Notes: generated by a model not told the origin, from the sequence alone. Shown: positions 18,600 to 27,727, counted from the first letter of the stretch. The stretch: DNA of 64,000 nt from Sphingomonas sp. SORGH_AS_0950 (GCF_030818415.1 NZ_JAUTAE010000001.1:436501-500500); one strand, 5' to 3'. A program made the numbers and translations.

Positions 18600-21041
18600 T
18601 CAGAAACGGACCTTGAGCGTCGCGCCATAGGTGCCCGGATCGCCCAGAATGGCGGAGACGAGCCCGTAATTGACGACGTTCAAGGTCTGGAAATAGTCTT
18701 TGTCGAACAGGTTGCGCGCCCAGACCGACAGGTCGTAGCGGCCGTCTTCGCCCAGCCGGACCCCGGCGCGTGCATTGACCAGGCCATAGCCGGGGACCAA
18801 CCCGTATCGGCTGTTGCTGGCGACGGTGTAATAGGAGGAGCGGTACGACCAGTCGCCGTGCAGATAGGCCTCCGCACCCCCGCCGATCGGGCGGGTGACG
18901 TCGCCGCCGACCGAGGCTGCCCATTTCGGCACGCCCGCCAGCCGCTGGCCGGTGAAGTCGCGCGCGGGTGAGCCGCCGGGATTGGCGGCGGTCGGGTTGA
19001 GCGCCTCCACCGGGGTCGGGCCGTTGGGATAGTCGCGATAGGTCGCGTCGGTATAGGCGATCGAGCCGGTCAGGCTCAGCCAGTCGGCCGCGCGCACCGC
19101 GAGATCGCCCTCGAACCCGCGCGAGCGGACCTTGGGGATATTGGCGATGTAATTGATATAGGTGTTGGTGCCGACCACCTGCTGGACGATCGTCGTCTGA
19201 TAATCGGTGACATTGGTCTGATAGGCGGCGAGGTTCAGCGTCACGCGCCGGTCGAGAAACTGGGACTTCAGCCCGACCTCGAAATTGTCGACCGTCTCGG
19301 TCCTGACGATGGGATCGACGCCGCTGGGCAGATTGGTGAGGTTCAGCCCCGGCGACTTCGCCCCGCGCGAATAGGTGGCATAGACCAGCATGTCCTCGCC
19401 CGGCTTCCACCCCAGCGTCGCCAGTCCCGAGACGCTGTCGTCGTCAGTGTCGACCGAAAAGGCCTGGTTCGGGACCAGCGCGTTGCGGATCGCCGCGACG
19501 CGCGCGATCTGCGCCGCGGTCAGCCCGGTGGTCGGCTGCGCGAAGAGGCGATCATTGGCATAGCTGCCCCATTTCTCCTCATGGGTGTAGCGCAGGCCGC
19601 CGGTCAGGCTGAGCGCGGGGCTGATGTGCCAGGTCGCCTGGCCGAAGACCGCGCCGCTCTTGGTATGTGGATCGGACCGGTAGGCGGACAGCAGGCCGTT
19701 GGTGGCGATGCTCGCCACCGTCTGATCGTCGGTCGGAAAGAGCGCGAGCGCGGCATCCGACCCGAATTCGGTGCGGCCATAGCCGCGCACCACCTGCTGG
19801 AAATAATAGACGCCCAGTACCCAGTCGAGCGCGCGCGAGCCGGTCGAGGCGAGCCGCAATTCCTGGCTGAACTGGCGCTGGAAGTTGAGGATATGCCCCT
19901 GCGTGTTGATCGACAGCGCGGTCAGGTCGCCGTCGTTGCGCGGAAACCAGTTCCACTGCCGGGCCGCGGTGATCGACGTCAGCGCAGCGCCGCCCAGATC
20001 GTAATCGACCTGTCCCGACACGCCCCAGGTGTCCATATTGGCCTGGAACGGCGAATTGGCATCGGTACGCCTGGCAAAGGGATCAAGCGGTAGCGGCGTA
20101 TAGTTGGGAAAGCGTGCCAGCCGCTGTTCGAAGTTGTTCGCGATCGCCCTGCCATTGTCATAGGTCGCGAAGGTCCGCACCGGCAGGTTGATGCAGCAGG
20201 ACTGGTCCTGCTGCCCCCAGTCGCCGATGATGCGGATGGTCAGCGCCGGGGCCGGGGTCAGCAGCAACTGGCCGCGCACCGTCGCATTCTCATAGTCATG
20301 GACGCGGCGGCGTGTGGTCGTGTCGTAGAGGAAACCGTCGCGCGTGGTATAGGCGGCGCTCAGGCGAAAGGCGGCCAGGCCGTCGATCAACGGGCCGGTG
20401 ACCGAGCCGCGCAACTGCCGATAGTCGTAATTGCCGATATCGGCCTGGCCATCGGCATGCCATTGGAATTGCGGCAGGCGGCTGGAGATGTTGATCGCGC
20501 CGGCGGTGGTGTTCTTGCCGAACAGCGTGCCCTGCGGCCCGCGCAACACCTCGACCCGGTCGAGATCGACGAGATCGAACTGGCTCTGCCCGACGCGGCC
20601 GTAATAGACATTGTCGATATAGACGCCGACGCCATTCTCCAGACCGTCATTGGTCAGCGCGACGTTGGAGCCCAGCCCGCGTATATTGATGTTGGTATTG
20701 CGCGGGTTGAAGCTGAAGACCTGAAGCGACGGCACCAGCTGCTGCACCTGGTCGAGCCGGTAATCGCCGCGCAGGCCGAGTTGCTCGGCACCGACGACGC
20801 TGAGCGCGATCGGGACGTCCTGGGCCCGCTCCTCGCGCCGCCGGGCGGTAACGACGACGTCGCCGGACCCATCGGGCGCGGCTTCGGGCTCGGCATTCTC
20901 GGTGGCCCCGCTCGCGGGCACGGCATGGCTGGCGAGAACGACTTGCGCTCCGGCACTGGACGGCATCAAGGCCGTGGCGGCCAGCAACAGGCAGCGGCGC
21001 TTCAGGACAAGCGTCATCGCCGCCGGAAATCCCCTTTTCAT
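18600..21041 (-). CDS. TonB-dependent receptor
   Basis: An 813-residue outer-membrane receptor. A signal peptide (RRCLLLAATALMPSSAGAQ) is followed by the TonB-box/plug region starting DVVVTARRREERAQDVPIAL, a plug domain with LRGPQGTLFGKNTTAGAI, and a 22-strand-type barrel ending in GTYGATLKVRF. The plug sequence is of the FyuA/hydrocarbon-type family common in sphingomonads. It leads the operon with the symporter and dioxygenase. Start codons at 21041 and 21017 are both possible; neither has a strong ribosome-binding site. A 345-nt leader lies upstream. Confidence 0.92.
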   Translation of the reverse strand: MKRGFPAAMTLVLKRRCLLLAATALMPSSAGAQVVLASHAVPASGATENAEPEAAPDGSGDVVVTARRREERAQDVPIALSVVGAEQLGLRGDYRLDQVQQLVPSLQVFSFNPRNTNINIRGLGSNVALTNDGLENGVGVYIDNVYYGRVGQSQFDLVDLDRVEVLRGPQGTLFGKNTTAGAINISSRLPQFQWHADGQADIGNYDYRQLRGSVTGPLIDGLAAFRLSAAYTTRDGFLYDTTTRRRVHDYENATVRGQLLLTPAPALTIRIIGDWGQQDQSCCINLPVRTFATYDNGRAIANNFEQRLARFPNYTPLPLDPFARRTDANSPFQANMDTWGVSGQVDYDLGGAALTSITAARQWNWFPRNDGDLTALSINTQGHILNFQRQFSQELRLASTGSRALDWVLGVYYFQQVVRGYGRTEFGSDAALALFPTDDQTVASIATNGLLSAYRSDPHTKSGAVFGQATWHISPALSLTGGLRYTHEEKWGSYANDRLFAQPTTGLTAAQIARVAAIRNALVPNQAFSVDTDDDSVSGLATLGWKPGEDMLVYATYSRGAKSPGLNLTNLPSGVDPIVRTETVDNFEVGLKSQFLDRRVTLNLAAYQTNVTDYQTTIVQQVVGTNTYINYIANIPKVRSRGFEGDLAVRAADWLSLTGSIAYTDATYRDYPNGPTPVEALNPTAANPGGSPARDFTGQRLAGVPKWAASVGGDVTRPIGGGAEAYLHGDWSYRSSYYTVASNSRYGLVPGYGLVNARAGVRLGEDGRYDLSVWARNLFDKDYFQTLNVVNYGLVSAILGDPGTYGATLKVRF

Positions 21042-21146
21042 GGATTGGCTTTCTTATGGTTCTGGCAATGGGACCAAGGCGCGGGCATCGGCCGCCGACG
21101 CACGGATGGCATCGAACCCTTGCCGGTCCCGATCATGGTTCAGAGG

Positions 21147-21206
21147 TTAGAGGCGGGCGCGACTGGCCCGCCGCACAGGCGGATCGTGACAGCGGTTCGA
21201 GGTCAT
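21147..21206 (-). CDS. candidate 19-aa leader peptide of the TauD operon
   Basis: In the otherwise gene-free 21042-21386 interval, the minus strand has GAGGAG 6 nt before ATG, then a 19-codon frame, [19 protein letters not shown], ending in TAA. It contains one cysteine (codon 6, TGT) and many arginines. A hairpin overlaps its last codons, and the receptor start is 105 nt further on. The arrangement resembles translation-sensing leader peptides; cysteine-codon leaders are known before sulfur genes in mycobacteria. Because the operon encodes a TauD-type enzyme, sensing of sulfur amino-acid supply is a reasonable inference. The rest of the interval shows no other gene. Confidence 0.5.
   Translation of the reverse strand: MTSNRCHDPPVRRASRARL
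21152..21172 (-). promoter_or_regulatory. hairpin overlapping the leader peptide end
   Basis: Arms GGCGGGC and GCCCGCC with a 7-nt loop cover the last seven codons of the leader frame. A translating ribosome would melt it; a stalled one might not. It is a candidate attenuation element. Confidence 0.45.
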
Positions 21207-21386
21207 GGACGGCTCCTCACCGGGCACCACACGGCGCCACGGGTCAAAGCCTACCAAATCGATGGGAGTTGCGAGAAAAGCATATATTGCCGGGCGGCTA
21301 GGCGAGCTATCGGCGTCGATGAGACAGGTTATGACGATCGCGACGGCCCCGGATTCTCCGTCGACCGGCGGAAACGGCGGGAAGGC

Positions 21387-22139
21387 TCAGCGCCGAAGCG
21401 CGAAATCGATCGGGACTTCGACGGTCACGGGATCGCCGGGAATGCCATCCTCGACGGGCGGCACGGGGGAGGCGCGGCGGGCCGTGGCGCACGCTTCCTG
21501 ATCGAGCAGCGGAAAGCCGCTGCCGTGGATCAGCTCGACCGCCGTCACCTCGCCGGAACGGCGCAGGGTGATGGCGATGCGCGCGACGCCCTGCTGGCGG
21601 GCCGCCTCGGCCTGGCGGGGATAGTGTCGGTAGCGCTTGAGATGGCCGAGCAGCCTGGCGCGCCAGTCGGCGGCGGCGCTGGCCGATGACGTTGGGCTGG
21701 TGGGCGTGGCCGGGGCGGATGCCGGGGGCATGGCGGGGCCTGCGACCGGGGTCACCATCCCCGTTGCCTGAGGCTGGAAAGCGGGGGCAGGCGGCGAAGC
21801 GGGCATGGCGCGGGCAGGAGAGATCGGGGCAGGAGAGATCGGGGCAGTCGGCGTCGGGGCGCTTGTATCGGTCGTCGCGGGCGGTAGCGGGGACTTTGAC
21901 TGTGACCGGGGCGGGGAGGGGGAGGTGCTGGGCTCCACGACCGGCGCGAGTGGAATGGACTGGGCGAGGAACACCGCCGTCTGTCCGGCATCGACCGAGG
22001 GGATCGGCGGTGCGATCCACCGAATGCTGAACAGCAGCGCGCCGACCATCATGCCGACCAAGAGCGTCACGGTGCCGAATGCCCGCGCCTGGACGGGCTG
22101 GCGGTAGCCGCTTCGGTCTCGTCCGCCGCTAAAAGCCAT
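21387..22139 (-). CDS. TonB-family energy transducer
   Basis: A 250-residue protein of TonB type. One N-terminal membrane helix (AFGTVTLLVGMMVGALLFSI) is followed by a Pro/Ala/Ser/Thr-rich periplasmic spacer (~55-170) and a C-terminal TonB domain with YPRQAEAARQQGVARI and GSGFPLLDQEAC. It would couple the proton motive force to an outer-membrane receptor. It overlaps the Slam gene by 11 nt, marking it as the last gene of the sigma/FecR/receptor/cargo/Slam operon and probably the dedicated partner of that receptor. ExbB/ExbD are not nearby. Confidence 0.9.
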   Translation of the reverse strand: MAFSGGRDRSGYRQPVQARAFGTVTLLVGMMVGALLFSIRWIAPPIPSVDAGQTAVFLAQSIPLAPVVEPSTSPSPPRSQSKSPLPPATTDTSAPTPTAPISPAPISPARAMPASPPAPAFQPQATGMVTPVAGPAMPPASAPATPTSPTSSASAAADWRARLLGHLKRYRHYPRQAEAARQQGVARIAITLRRSGEVTAVELIHGSGFPLLDQEACATARRASPVPPVEDGIPGDPVTVEVPIDFALRR

Positions 22140-23601
22140 GTTCCAGCCTGATGCTCGCAGCGGTGCGGCGGAAGGAATAGAGCCAGTCGACATTGCTCGT
22201 CACCCGGTTGTGCTGAAGGAGGATATTCGGGGTCAGCCCGGCGAGGCGCAGCCTGGGCAGGCGCAGCACGGCGGTCAGGTTCGTCTCGCGGTCATGACGC
22301 ACCGCGCCCAGCAGATCGCTATAGCCCCGATGATCCCGCTGGCGGACGGAGCCGATCAGCGTCAGGTCCGCCCAATCCGAAAAGCCGTGCGCCACGCCCA
22401 TCCGCGCACCGACATGGCGATAGGCATTGGCGCGGGCGGCGGCCTGCTTGTCGCCGCCCTCCACCCCGCCGAACAGCGTCCATCCGCCCCGAAGCGACAG
22501 CCAGAAAGTGGCATTGGCTTCGTTCAGGGCGCCATCCAGATCGTCATGGCCACCGCGGTAATCGAACTGCCGCCGCCCCAGCTCGACACGGATCGCGGTG
22601 CTGGGCGACGGACTGACCATCGCCTCGGCGCGAAGGCCCGGCGCGGCGTAGAGCAGGCGATGGCCGAACGCCGCGAGGTCGAAGGTCGGCGACAGGGTCA
22701 GACTATATCGCGCGGTCTGATGATCATAGCCGATCTGCGCGCTCAGCGTCGCCTGGTCATAGGTGCCATGGCCCGGCCAGATGTCGCCATAGAGAAAGGC
22801 GCGGGCGAGCAGCCCACCCTGTCCGCCAAGCGGTATCCGGCGGCTGGCATTGCCCTCGACATTGACGCCGACCGAGGCGATGGCGGGTGGCAGGGTCCGG
22901 TCGATCAGGCAGCGGCCGTCCTGGCCGATCAGCAGGCAGGTCTGGCTGGCCGAGGTCTGGTTCAGGTTGCTGCTGTAACCCGGCCCCAGCGCGATCATCC
23001 CCTGCCAGCCGCGTCGGCGGTCCAGCACCGAGAGAAAGGTGTCGACTGAGCGGCGGACCCCGGCGGCCCGCTCGCCCTGATCGGCGAGCTCGGCCCGGAT
23101 GTCGCGGAACAGCGTGCGGGCTTCGCGGTCCTTGCGGTTCTCGAACAGGACGCGACCGAGTTCGAGCCGACCGGGCAGGAAGTCGGGCTGGATCGCCAGC
23201 AGCGCGCGATAGGCCCGTTCGGCCTCGCCCAGCCGCCCCTCGCTGCGCGCCAGTCCGCCCCGCGCCCAGGCGACGAGCATCGGATCGGGATTGGCGAGCG
23301 CCAGATAGGCGGGCAGGAAGCGGCGCACATCGGGCCATTGCCTGCGCGCGACCGACAGATACAGCGCGCGGCCGAGATCGTCAGGATTGTTGGCGACGCT
23401 GTAGGTCTGACCATCGATGGTGATGCTGGTCGGCCGATCGCTCGCGTCGATGGCTGCGCGTTCGCGGGCGGTTGGGCGGCGGTCGATGCCGGGGTCGAGG
23501 CGAAGGCGATCGTCTTCGCTACGCGCGGTCTGGGCATGGACGGCGCCCGACGACAGGAACGCCGACAGCGAGAGAAACCCGAGAAGGAGGATATGGCGCA
23601 T
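22129..23601 (-). CDS. Slam / DUF560 outer-membrane translocon (type XI secretion)
   Basis: A 490-residue outer-membrane protein. After a signal peptide (LLLGFLSLSAFLSSGAVHAQ) comes a helical TPR-like region (~75-185; GLARSEGRLGEAERAYRALL) and then a beta-barrel (~200-490) that matches the DUF560/surface lipoprotein assembly modulator family, including the first-strand region IALGPGYSSNLNQT and a C-terminal ...LEHGF. Slam proteins move lipoproteins or soluble hemophores through the outer membrane. It directly follows a gene whose product has the Slam-cargo C-terminal barrel, and precedes tonB. No clear ribosome-binding site precedes the ATG, and a hairpin sits in the 58-nt gap, so its translation may be low relative to the cargo. 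Confidence 0.85.
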   Translation of the reverse strand: MRHILLLGFLSLSAFLSSGAVHAQTARSEDDRLRLDPGIDRRPTARERAAIDASDRPTSITIDGQTYSVANNPDDLGRALYLSVARRQWPDVRRFLPAYLALANPDPMLVAWARGGLARSEGRLGEAERAYRALLAIQPDFLPGRLELGRVLFENRKDREARTLFRDIRAELADQGERAAGVRRSVDTFLSVLDRRRGWQGMIALGPGYSSNLNQTSASQTCLLIGQDGRCLIDRTLPPAIASVGVNVEGNASRRIPLGGQGGLLARAFLYGDIWPGHGTYDQATLSAQIGYDHQTARYSLTLSPTFDLAAFGHRLLYAAPGLRAEAMVSPSPSTAIRVELGRRQFDYRGGHDDLDGALNEANATFWLSLRGGWTLFGGVEGGDKQAAARANAYRHVGARMGVAHGFSDWADLTLIGSVRQRDHRGYSDLLGAVRHDRETNLTAVLRLPRLRLAGLTPNILLQHNRVTSNVDWLYSFRRTAASIRLEHGF

Positions 23602-23617
23602 AGGGGCTAGGCAAAGC

Positions 23618-23650
23618 CGGGGCTCCCGCAAGGGAGAGACAGGAGCCCCG
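23618..23650 (-). promoter_or_regulatory. hairpin between cargo and Slam genes
   Basis: Nine-bp arms CGGGGCTCC and GGAGCCCCG lie in the 58-nt gap between the hemophilin-like gene and the Slam gene. On the minus strand it is followed only by a short GCTTTG. It may partly terminate transcription or protect the upstream mRNA end, giving more cargo than translocon. Confidence 0.55.
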
Positions 23651-23659
23651 ACCCTTGCG

Positions 23660-24430
23660 TCAGTTCTTCGTGCCGCCGAAGGCGGTGTCATGCTGGCGCG
23701 CGCCGTCGAACTTGACGGTCCCGGCCAGTGCCGCCGCATCGGCGCCGAAGAAGCGACCGCTCACCGCGCCGCCCGACGCAACCGTTGTTCCCGACTGGGT
23801 CGCCGCGCCTCCATTGCCCGAGAAGCTGGCCCCGATGATCCGCGCCGTGCCGATATCGACCCCCGCGCCGGTCGACGCGTTGGACAGGCTGCCGCGCAGC
23901 GTACCCGACGTGCCCGAGCCGAAATTGGCGGTCAGGGTGCCGGTCAGCGCGCCCTTGTTGCCATAGTCGCTGATCCCCTTGACCGTGTAGGTCGCAGTGC
24001 CGCTGGTCGGGACGGTCGTGCCGCTGGTGTTGCCGACATAATAGACGGTGTGATCCCCCGCCGAGGCATTGCCCGTCTGCGACCATTCGCCGAACCACAG
24101 GTCCGCCGAACCGACCCGCGCGAAGCGGAAGTCGCCATAGCTGCTATGATCCTGGGTGTTGCTCGTCGCCATGTTCAGATGACGCACCCCGTTCAGATCG
24201 GGCACGGCATAGAGGCTGAGCCCCTGAAAATCGACGCGCCGTCCACTGGTACCCGGCACGCCGATCCCGGCCCGGCCCGCGACATGGGGGCCACCGTTCA
24301 CATCGCTGACACCCACGGTCACCTTATTGATATCGCTCGATCCTCCGGCGAACTGCGCCTGCGCCGCGCCGCTGGCCAGGACGGTGGCGAGGCCGGCGAG
24401 AAGGATGGTCTTCATCTGGATGGAGGTCAT
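23660..24430 (-). CDS. hemophilin-like secreted protein, Slam cargo
   Basis: A 256-residue exported protein. A signal peptide (MKTILLAGLATVLASGAAQA) lacks a lipobox cysteine, so the mature protein should be soluble, as in hemophilins, not a surface lipoprotein. The N-terminal part (~25-145) is a ligand-binding-type domain with several histidines. The C-terminal part is a glycine-rich small barrel with GRFFGADAAALAGTVKF and a final AFGG, the hallmark of TbpB-type and hemophilin C-terminal domains recognised by Slam. AGGAG precedes the ATG by 8 nt. It lies between the TonB receptor and Slam genes. Haem as ligand is inferred from the family; the heme-ligating residue is not certain. Confidence 0.8.
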   Translation of the reverse strand: MTSIQMKTILLAGLATVLASGAAQAQFAGGSSDINKVTVGVSDVNGGPHVAGRAGIGVPGTSGRRVDFQGLSLYAVPDLNGVRHLNMATSNTQDHSSYGDFRFARVGSADLWFGEWSQTGNASAGDHTVYYVGNTSGTTVPTSGTATYTVKGISDYGNKGALTGTLTANFGSGTSGTLRGSLSNASTGAGVDIGTARIIGASFSGNGGAATQSGTTVASGGAVSGRFFGADAAALAGTVKFDGARQHDTAFGGTKN

Positions 24431-24543
24431 GCTATTGCTCCTGCGGTTGTGTGCGTCCGATCGCTTCGGGCGCATCGATCCGGCCCCGCCGCTCGTCCGG
24501 CTTTCAGGAAGGACGAGGGCGGCGGGGTCGAATGGCGGGATCG

Positions 24544-27500
24544 TCAGAAGCGGCCCGTCAGGCTCAACCGGACGGTGCGCCCCGGTGCGGGCATCAGCGA
24601 ACGGGTCAGCGGGTCGGCATAATAACGATCGTTGAGGTTGGTCCCGACCAGCTCGGCCGAGAAACGGTTGTTCAGATTGTAGCGGACATAGGCGTCGGCG
24701 GTGACGATCGCGCCCCAGCTGAACGGCACGTTGAGCGAATAAACGTCGATCTGCTGCGCGCGCGGCAGGTTCGCGATCTTTTCGAAGAAGGGATTATTGT
24801 AGCGGCTATAATAGGTCAGCCGCCCGCCCAGTTCGAGCCGCTTGTCGAAAAAGCGCCCTCCCATCGTCCAGTTGACCGATTGCTCCGGCGTCGCCTGGGT
24901 CAGCAGGAAACCGTCGGGAAAGCCATATTTCACGCAGTTGGGAACGCTGCCATTCTTCTTGTCGGCAAGCGCGGCGGCGCTTTCGTCGCACACCTGGTTG
25001 GTGGTCATGAAGGCTGCGCCCAGCTGCGTATAGAAGCCGCCGGTATCGATCCGCGCCTCGGCCTCGATCCCCGCGATCGTCTGTTCCCGGATATTGCTGA
25101 ACTGGAGGTTGGTGGACCGTTCGACCACGTTGGAGATGTGGTTGCGATAGAAGGTCAGCTTGATGTCGGCGCGTTGATCCTCGCGGTTGAGGTGTACCAG
25201 GCTGCGCAGGTCGCGGACCAACCCGATCTCGTATAATTTGGCGTGCTCCGGCTGAAGTTGCGCGAGCGGGTTGAACGATGCGGAGAAGCCCAGCGTGCTC
25301 TCGAACATGCTCGGGAAGCGCCACGTCTCGATATAGCGGGCATAGGCGCGGGTCTGTTCGTCGGCATAGACGGTGGCGGACAGGCTGGGGGCCCAGCGGT
25401 GATCCGACCGGCGCGGCGCGGTGATCGGAACGACCTCGACGATACTCTGCAGACGGCACGTCCCGTCATTGCCCGCGATCTGGCTGATCGCACCGTTGAG
25501 ACAGGGATTGCCGTTCCGGGCATAGCGTCCCTGGGCATCGGGGCTCCATGTCGGCCCCTGCTCCTCGAACGCGACCTCATAGGGATTGGCGAGATATTCG
25601 GGCAGCAGCTGGGCGATCAGCGCGTCGACCTCCTTGGGATCGACATCGGTCAACAGGCTGCGCCAGTAGCGCTTGGCGAAATCGGCGCCGGTGCCCTTTA
25701 CGTTGAAGAACGAATTATAGCCGCGATAGACGGTGGAATTCAGGTTGGCATTGCCCTTGGCGATCTGGCTCCGCGCGAAATCGTCCACCGCCCAGTAACC
25801 GGCATAGCTGACCCCCGCGTTCAGCTTCAGGAAGCTGGCGGGGCGCCATTCGCCGTCCAGCCGGACGAGGAACTCCTCGCGCCGTCCCGCACGCGGGAAT
25901 TGCCGCCATCCCTGGAAGCGCGCCGGATCATAGACGTCGCGCGACGCCAGTTTCTCATGCTGCCAATTGCCGCTCAGCGTCAGGTCGAAGGTCGAGCCCA
26001 GCCGGACCGTGTTGGCGGCGTTCAAGCCATAGCGGTTGTTGATCGCATTGGCGCGGGCATTGTCGACCAGGATCGGCTGGGCGAAGGTCGCGAAATTGGG
26101 CATGCCGCCGGAATTATAGGTGTCGCTGGTCGTGTCGGTGGCCCAGAGATTGGCCTTCAGGTCGATCCAGCGGCTCTCCGGCTGCCACTTATATTCGGCA
26201 TTATAGGCGCGGGCATGGACCTTGCTGAGCGGCCATTGCGCATTGCCGGTATCGATCAGGATGCGTGACGGCATGATCTCGCCATATCGCGTCACGCTGT
26301 CGCGCAGGCTGACCAGCAGATACTGGTCGTCGGCGATGTGCCAGGTCGCCTTGAGCAGCACGGACTCCAGATCGCTGGAGGTGTTGGGCACCTCATCGCC
26401 CGGCGCGAAGCCCAGCGCCATGCGGCGGATCCGGTTGAGATTGCTGGAGGGGAGTTGCGTCTGCCGGTAATAATCCGGATCGCTCGTCCCGGAGAAATAG
26501 TTGCCCCGCTCGCGATAGGCATAGGCCCCGAACAGGTCGAGCCCCTCGATCCGCAACGCCGCCGCAACCCGCACCGCGCGGTCCCCCAGCGAGAAGAAGT
26601 GATTGTCGTCGCGGGTGCGCGGCACGATCAGCAGCGAGGGGTCGCGCAGCGCGAAGCTGGGCGAGTTTTGCGGGAAGCCGGGCACGGTGCGATAGTCGCG
26701 CCCGGTCAGCAACGTCGGCAGGCGCGGGTCGGTCGCATTGTTGCCGCCCTCCAGCCGCACGTCGAGGCCGAAGGTCCGGCCCGGACGCAGCACGTCGTCC
26801 GCGTCCAGCGTGTTGATGACGACCGTACCGCCCGTCGAGCTTCGGATATTGCCCCGATCGGTCGGGCCGCGCAGCACCTGAAGCCCGGAGATCAGGCTGG
26901 GATCGACATAGGCCCGGTTGCTCGCGCCGTTATAGCCACGCCAGACGGTCAGCGCCTGTTCGGTCCCATCGATCACGACGGGCACGCGGCCGGGCCCCTG
27001 GATACCGCGAATGCTGGGGTCGAGCGCGCCGCTGTTGCGCGCATCGCCGCTCAGGACATTGACCATGCCGCTCAGCAGGTCGGAGGTGGTGACGCCCTTA
27101 TAGCGTTCGATCTCGGCCCGGTCCTTGTAGCCGCTGGAGAAATCGGCGTCGAAGACCGCGTCATGGCCCCGCTCGGCGCGCGTCGCCGCGACATTGCGGG
27201 GGGCATCGTCTCCCTCGACACGCAGGGCGTCGGTGATCACCGGGGCCTGCGTGCCGCCTGAGGACCGCACCGGGCGACGCCGGAGCGTCAGGACTCCGTT
27301 CGACAGCTGCCAGTCGAGTTCGGTCCCGGCGAGCAGATGATCCAGGGCCCGGGCGCGGTCCATGCGGCCCGACGCCCCGCGTGACCGCAGCCCGGCGAGC
27401 AGGCCCGCATCGACGCTCAACTGCACCTGTGCCTGCTGGGCGAACAGGGCCAGCGCGTCGGCCAGCGGCTGTGCGGGGATGGCAAGGCTGATTTCGTCCG

Positions 27501-27621
27501 GCCGACCCTGAGCCGCCAGCGGTGCGCCCATGACCCCCATCGTCGAGGCCGACAGCATCAAGCCGATGCCCAGCCGCTTCCATCGAAAACCGATCCGTCC
27601 GCTCTTCACATGATCCCCCAT
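24544..27621 (-). CDS. STN-domain TonB-dependent receptor (FecA type)
   Basis: A 1025-residue outer-membrane receptor. Signal peptide, then an STN signalling domain (~43-112; IPAQPLADALALFAQQAQVQ), a plug domain (VLRGPTDRGNIRSSTGGT) and a long barrel ending RTVRLSLTGRF. The STN domain contacts an inner-membrane FecR-like anti-sigma protein, encoded by the gene immediately upstream. With the downstream hemophilin-like protein it is the likely receptor for the loaded hemophore. The ATG at 27621 lacks a clear ribosome-binding site; a GTG at 27609 with GGGGGA upstream is a good alternative. A palindromic iron-type box is 22-38 nt upstream. Confidence 0.93.
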   Translation of the reverse strand: MGDHVKSGRIGFRWKRLGIGLMLSASTMGVMGAPLAAQGRPDEISLAIPAQPLADALALFAQQAQVQLSVDAGLLAGLRSRGASGRMDRARALDHLLAGTELDWQLSNGVLTLRRRPVRSSGGTQAPVITDALRVEGDDAPRNVAATRAERGHDAVFDADFSSGYKDRAEIERYKGVTTSDLLSGMVNVLSGDARNSGALDPSIRGIQGPGRVPVVIDGTEQALTVWRGYNGASNRAYVDPSLISGLQVLRGPTDRGNIRSSTGGTVVINTLDADDVLRPGRTFGLDVRLEGGNNATDPRLPTLLTGRDYRTVPGFPQNSPSFALRDPSLLIVPRTRDDNHFFSLGDRAVRVAAALRIEGLDLFGAYAYRERGNYFSGTSDPDYYRQTQLPSSNLNRIRRMALGFAPGDEVPNTSSDLESVLLKATWHIADDQYLLVSLRDSVTRYGEIMPSRILIDTGNAQWPLSKVHARAYNAEYKWQPESRWIDLKANLWATDTTSDTYNSGGMPNFATFAQPILVDNARANAINNRYGLNAANTVRLGSTFDLTLSGNWQHEKLASRDVYDPARFQGWRQFPRAGRREEFLVRLDGEWRPASFLKLNAGVSYAGYWAVDDFARSQIAKGNANLNSTVYRGYNSFFNVKGTGADFAKRYWRSLLTDVDPKEVDALIAQLLPEYLANPYEVAFEEQGPTWSPDAQGRYARNGNPCLNGAISQIAGNDGTCRLQSIVEVVPITAPRRSDHRWAPSLSATVYADEQTRAYARYIETWRFPSMFESTLGFSASFNPLAQLQPEHAKLYEIGLVRDLRSLVHLNREDQRADIKLTFYRNHISNVVERSTNLQFSNIREQTIAGIEAEARIDTGGFYTQLGAAFMTTNQVCDESAAALADKKNGSVPNCVKYGFPDGFLLTQATPEQSVNWTMGGRFFDKRLELGGRLTYYSRYNNPFFEKIANLPRAQQIDVYSLNVPFSWGAIVTADAYVRYNLNNRFSAELVGTNLNDRYYADPLTRSLMPAPGRTVRLSLTGRF

Positions 27622-27642
27622 TGTCACACGGCATAAATGCTA

Positions 27643-27659
27643 ATGCGTATTGTTCGCAT
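27643..27659. promoter_or_regulatory. iron-type palindromic box before the receptor
   Basis: ATGCG-N7-CGCAT (17 nt), extended by one more A/T base pair on each side, in the 106-nt FecR-receptor gap. It matches the layout of the box at 29433-29449. The 5-bp arms and AT-rich centre resemble Fur-type operators. Regulator identity is inferred. Confidence 0.6.
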
Positions 27660-27727
27660 TCATGAGTTGGACGTTTGGGCGGCTCGGATTTTCGGGTGGT
27701 TTCAAAAATTTTTTTGGGGTTCGTCGT

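Noticed and set aside
21281..21290. CATATATTGC before the TauD operon as a third copy of the 12-mer
   Set aside because: Only the ATATATTG core is shared and orientation relative to the gene is reversed; likely chance in an AT-rich promoter.
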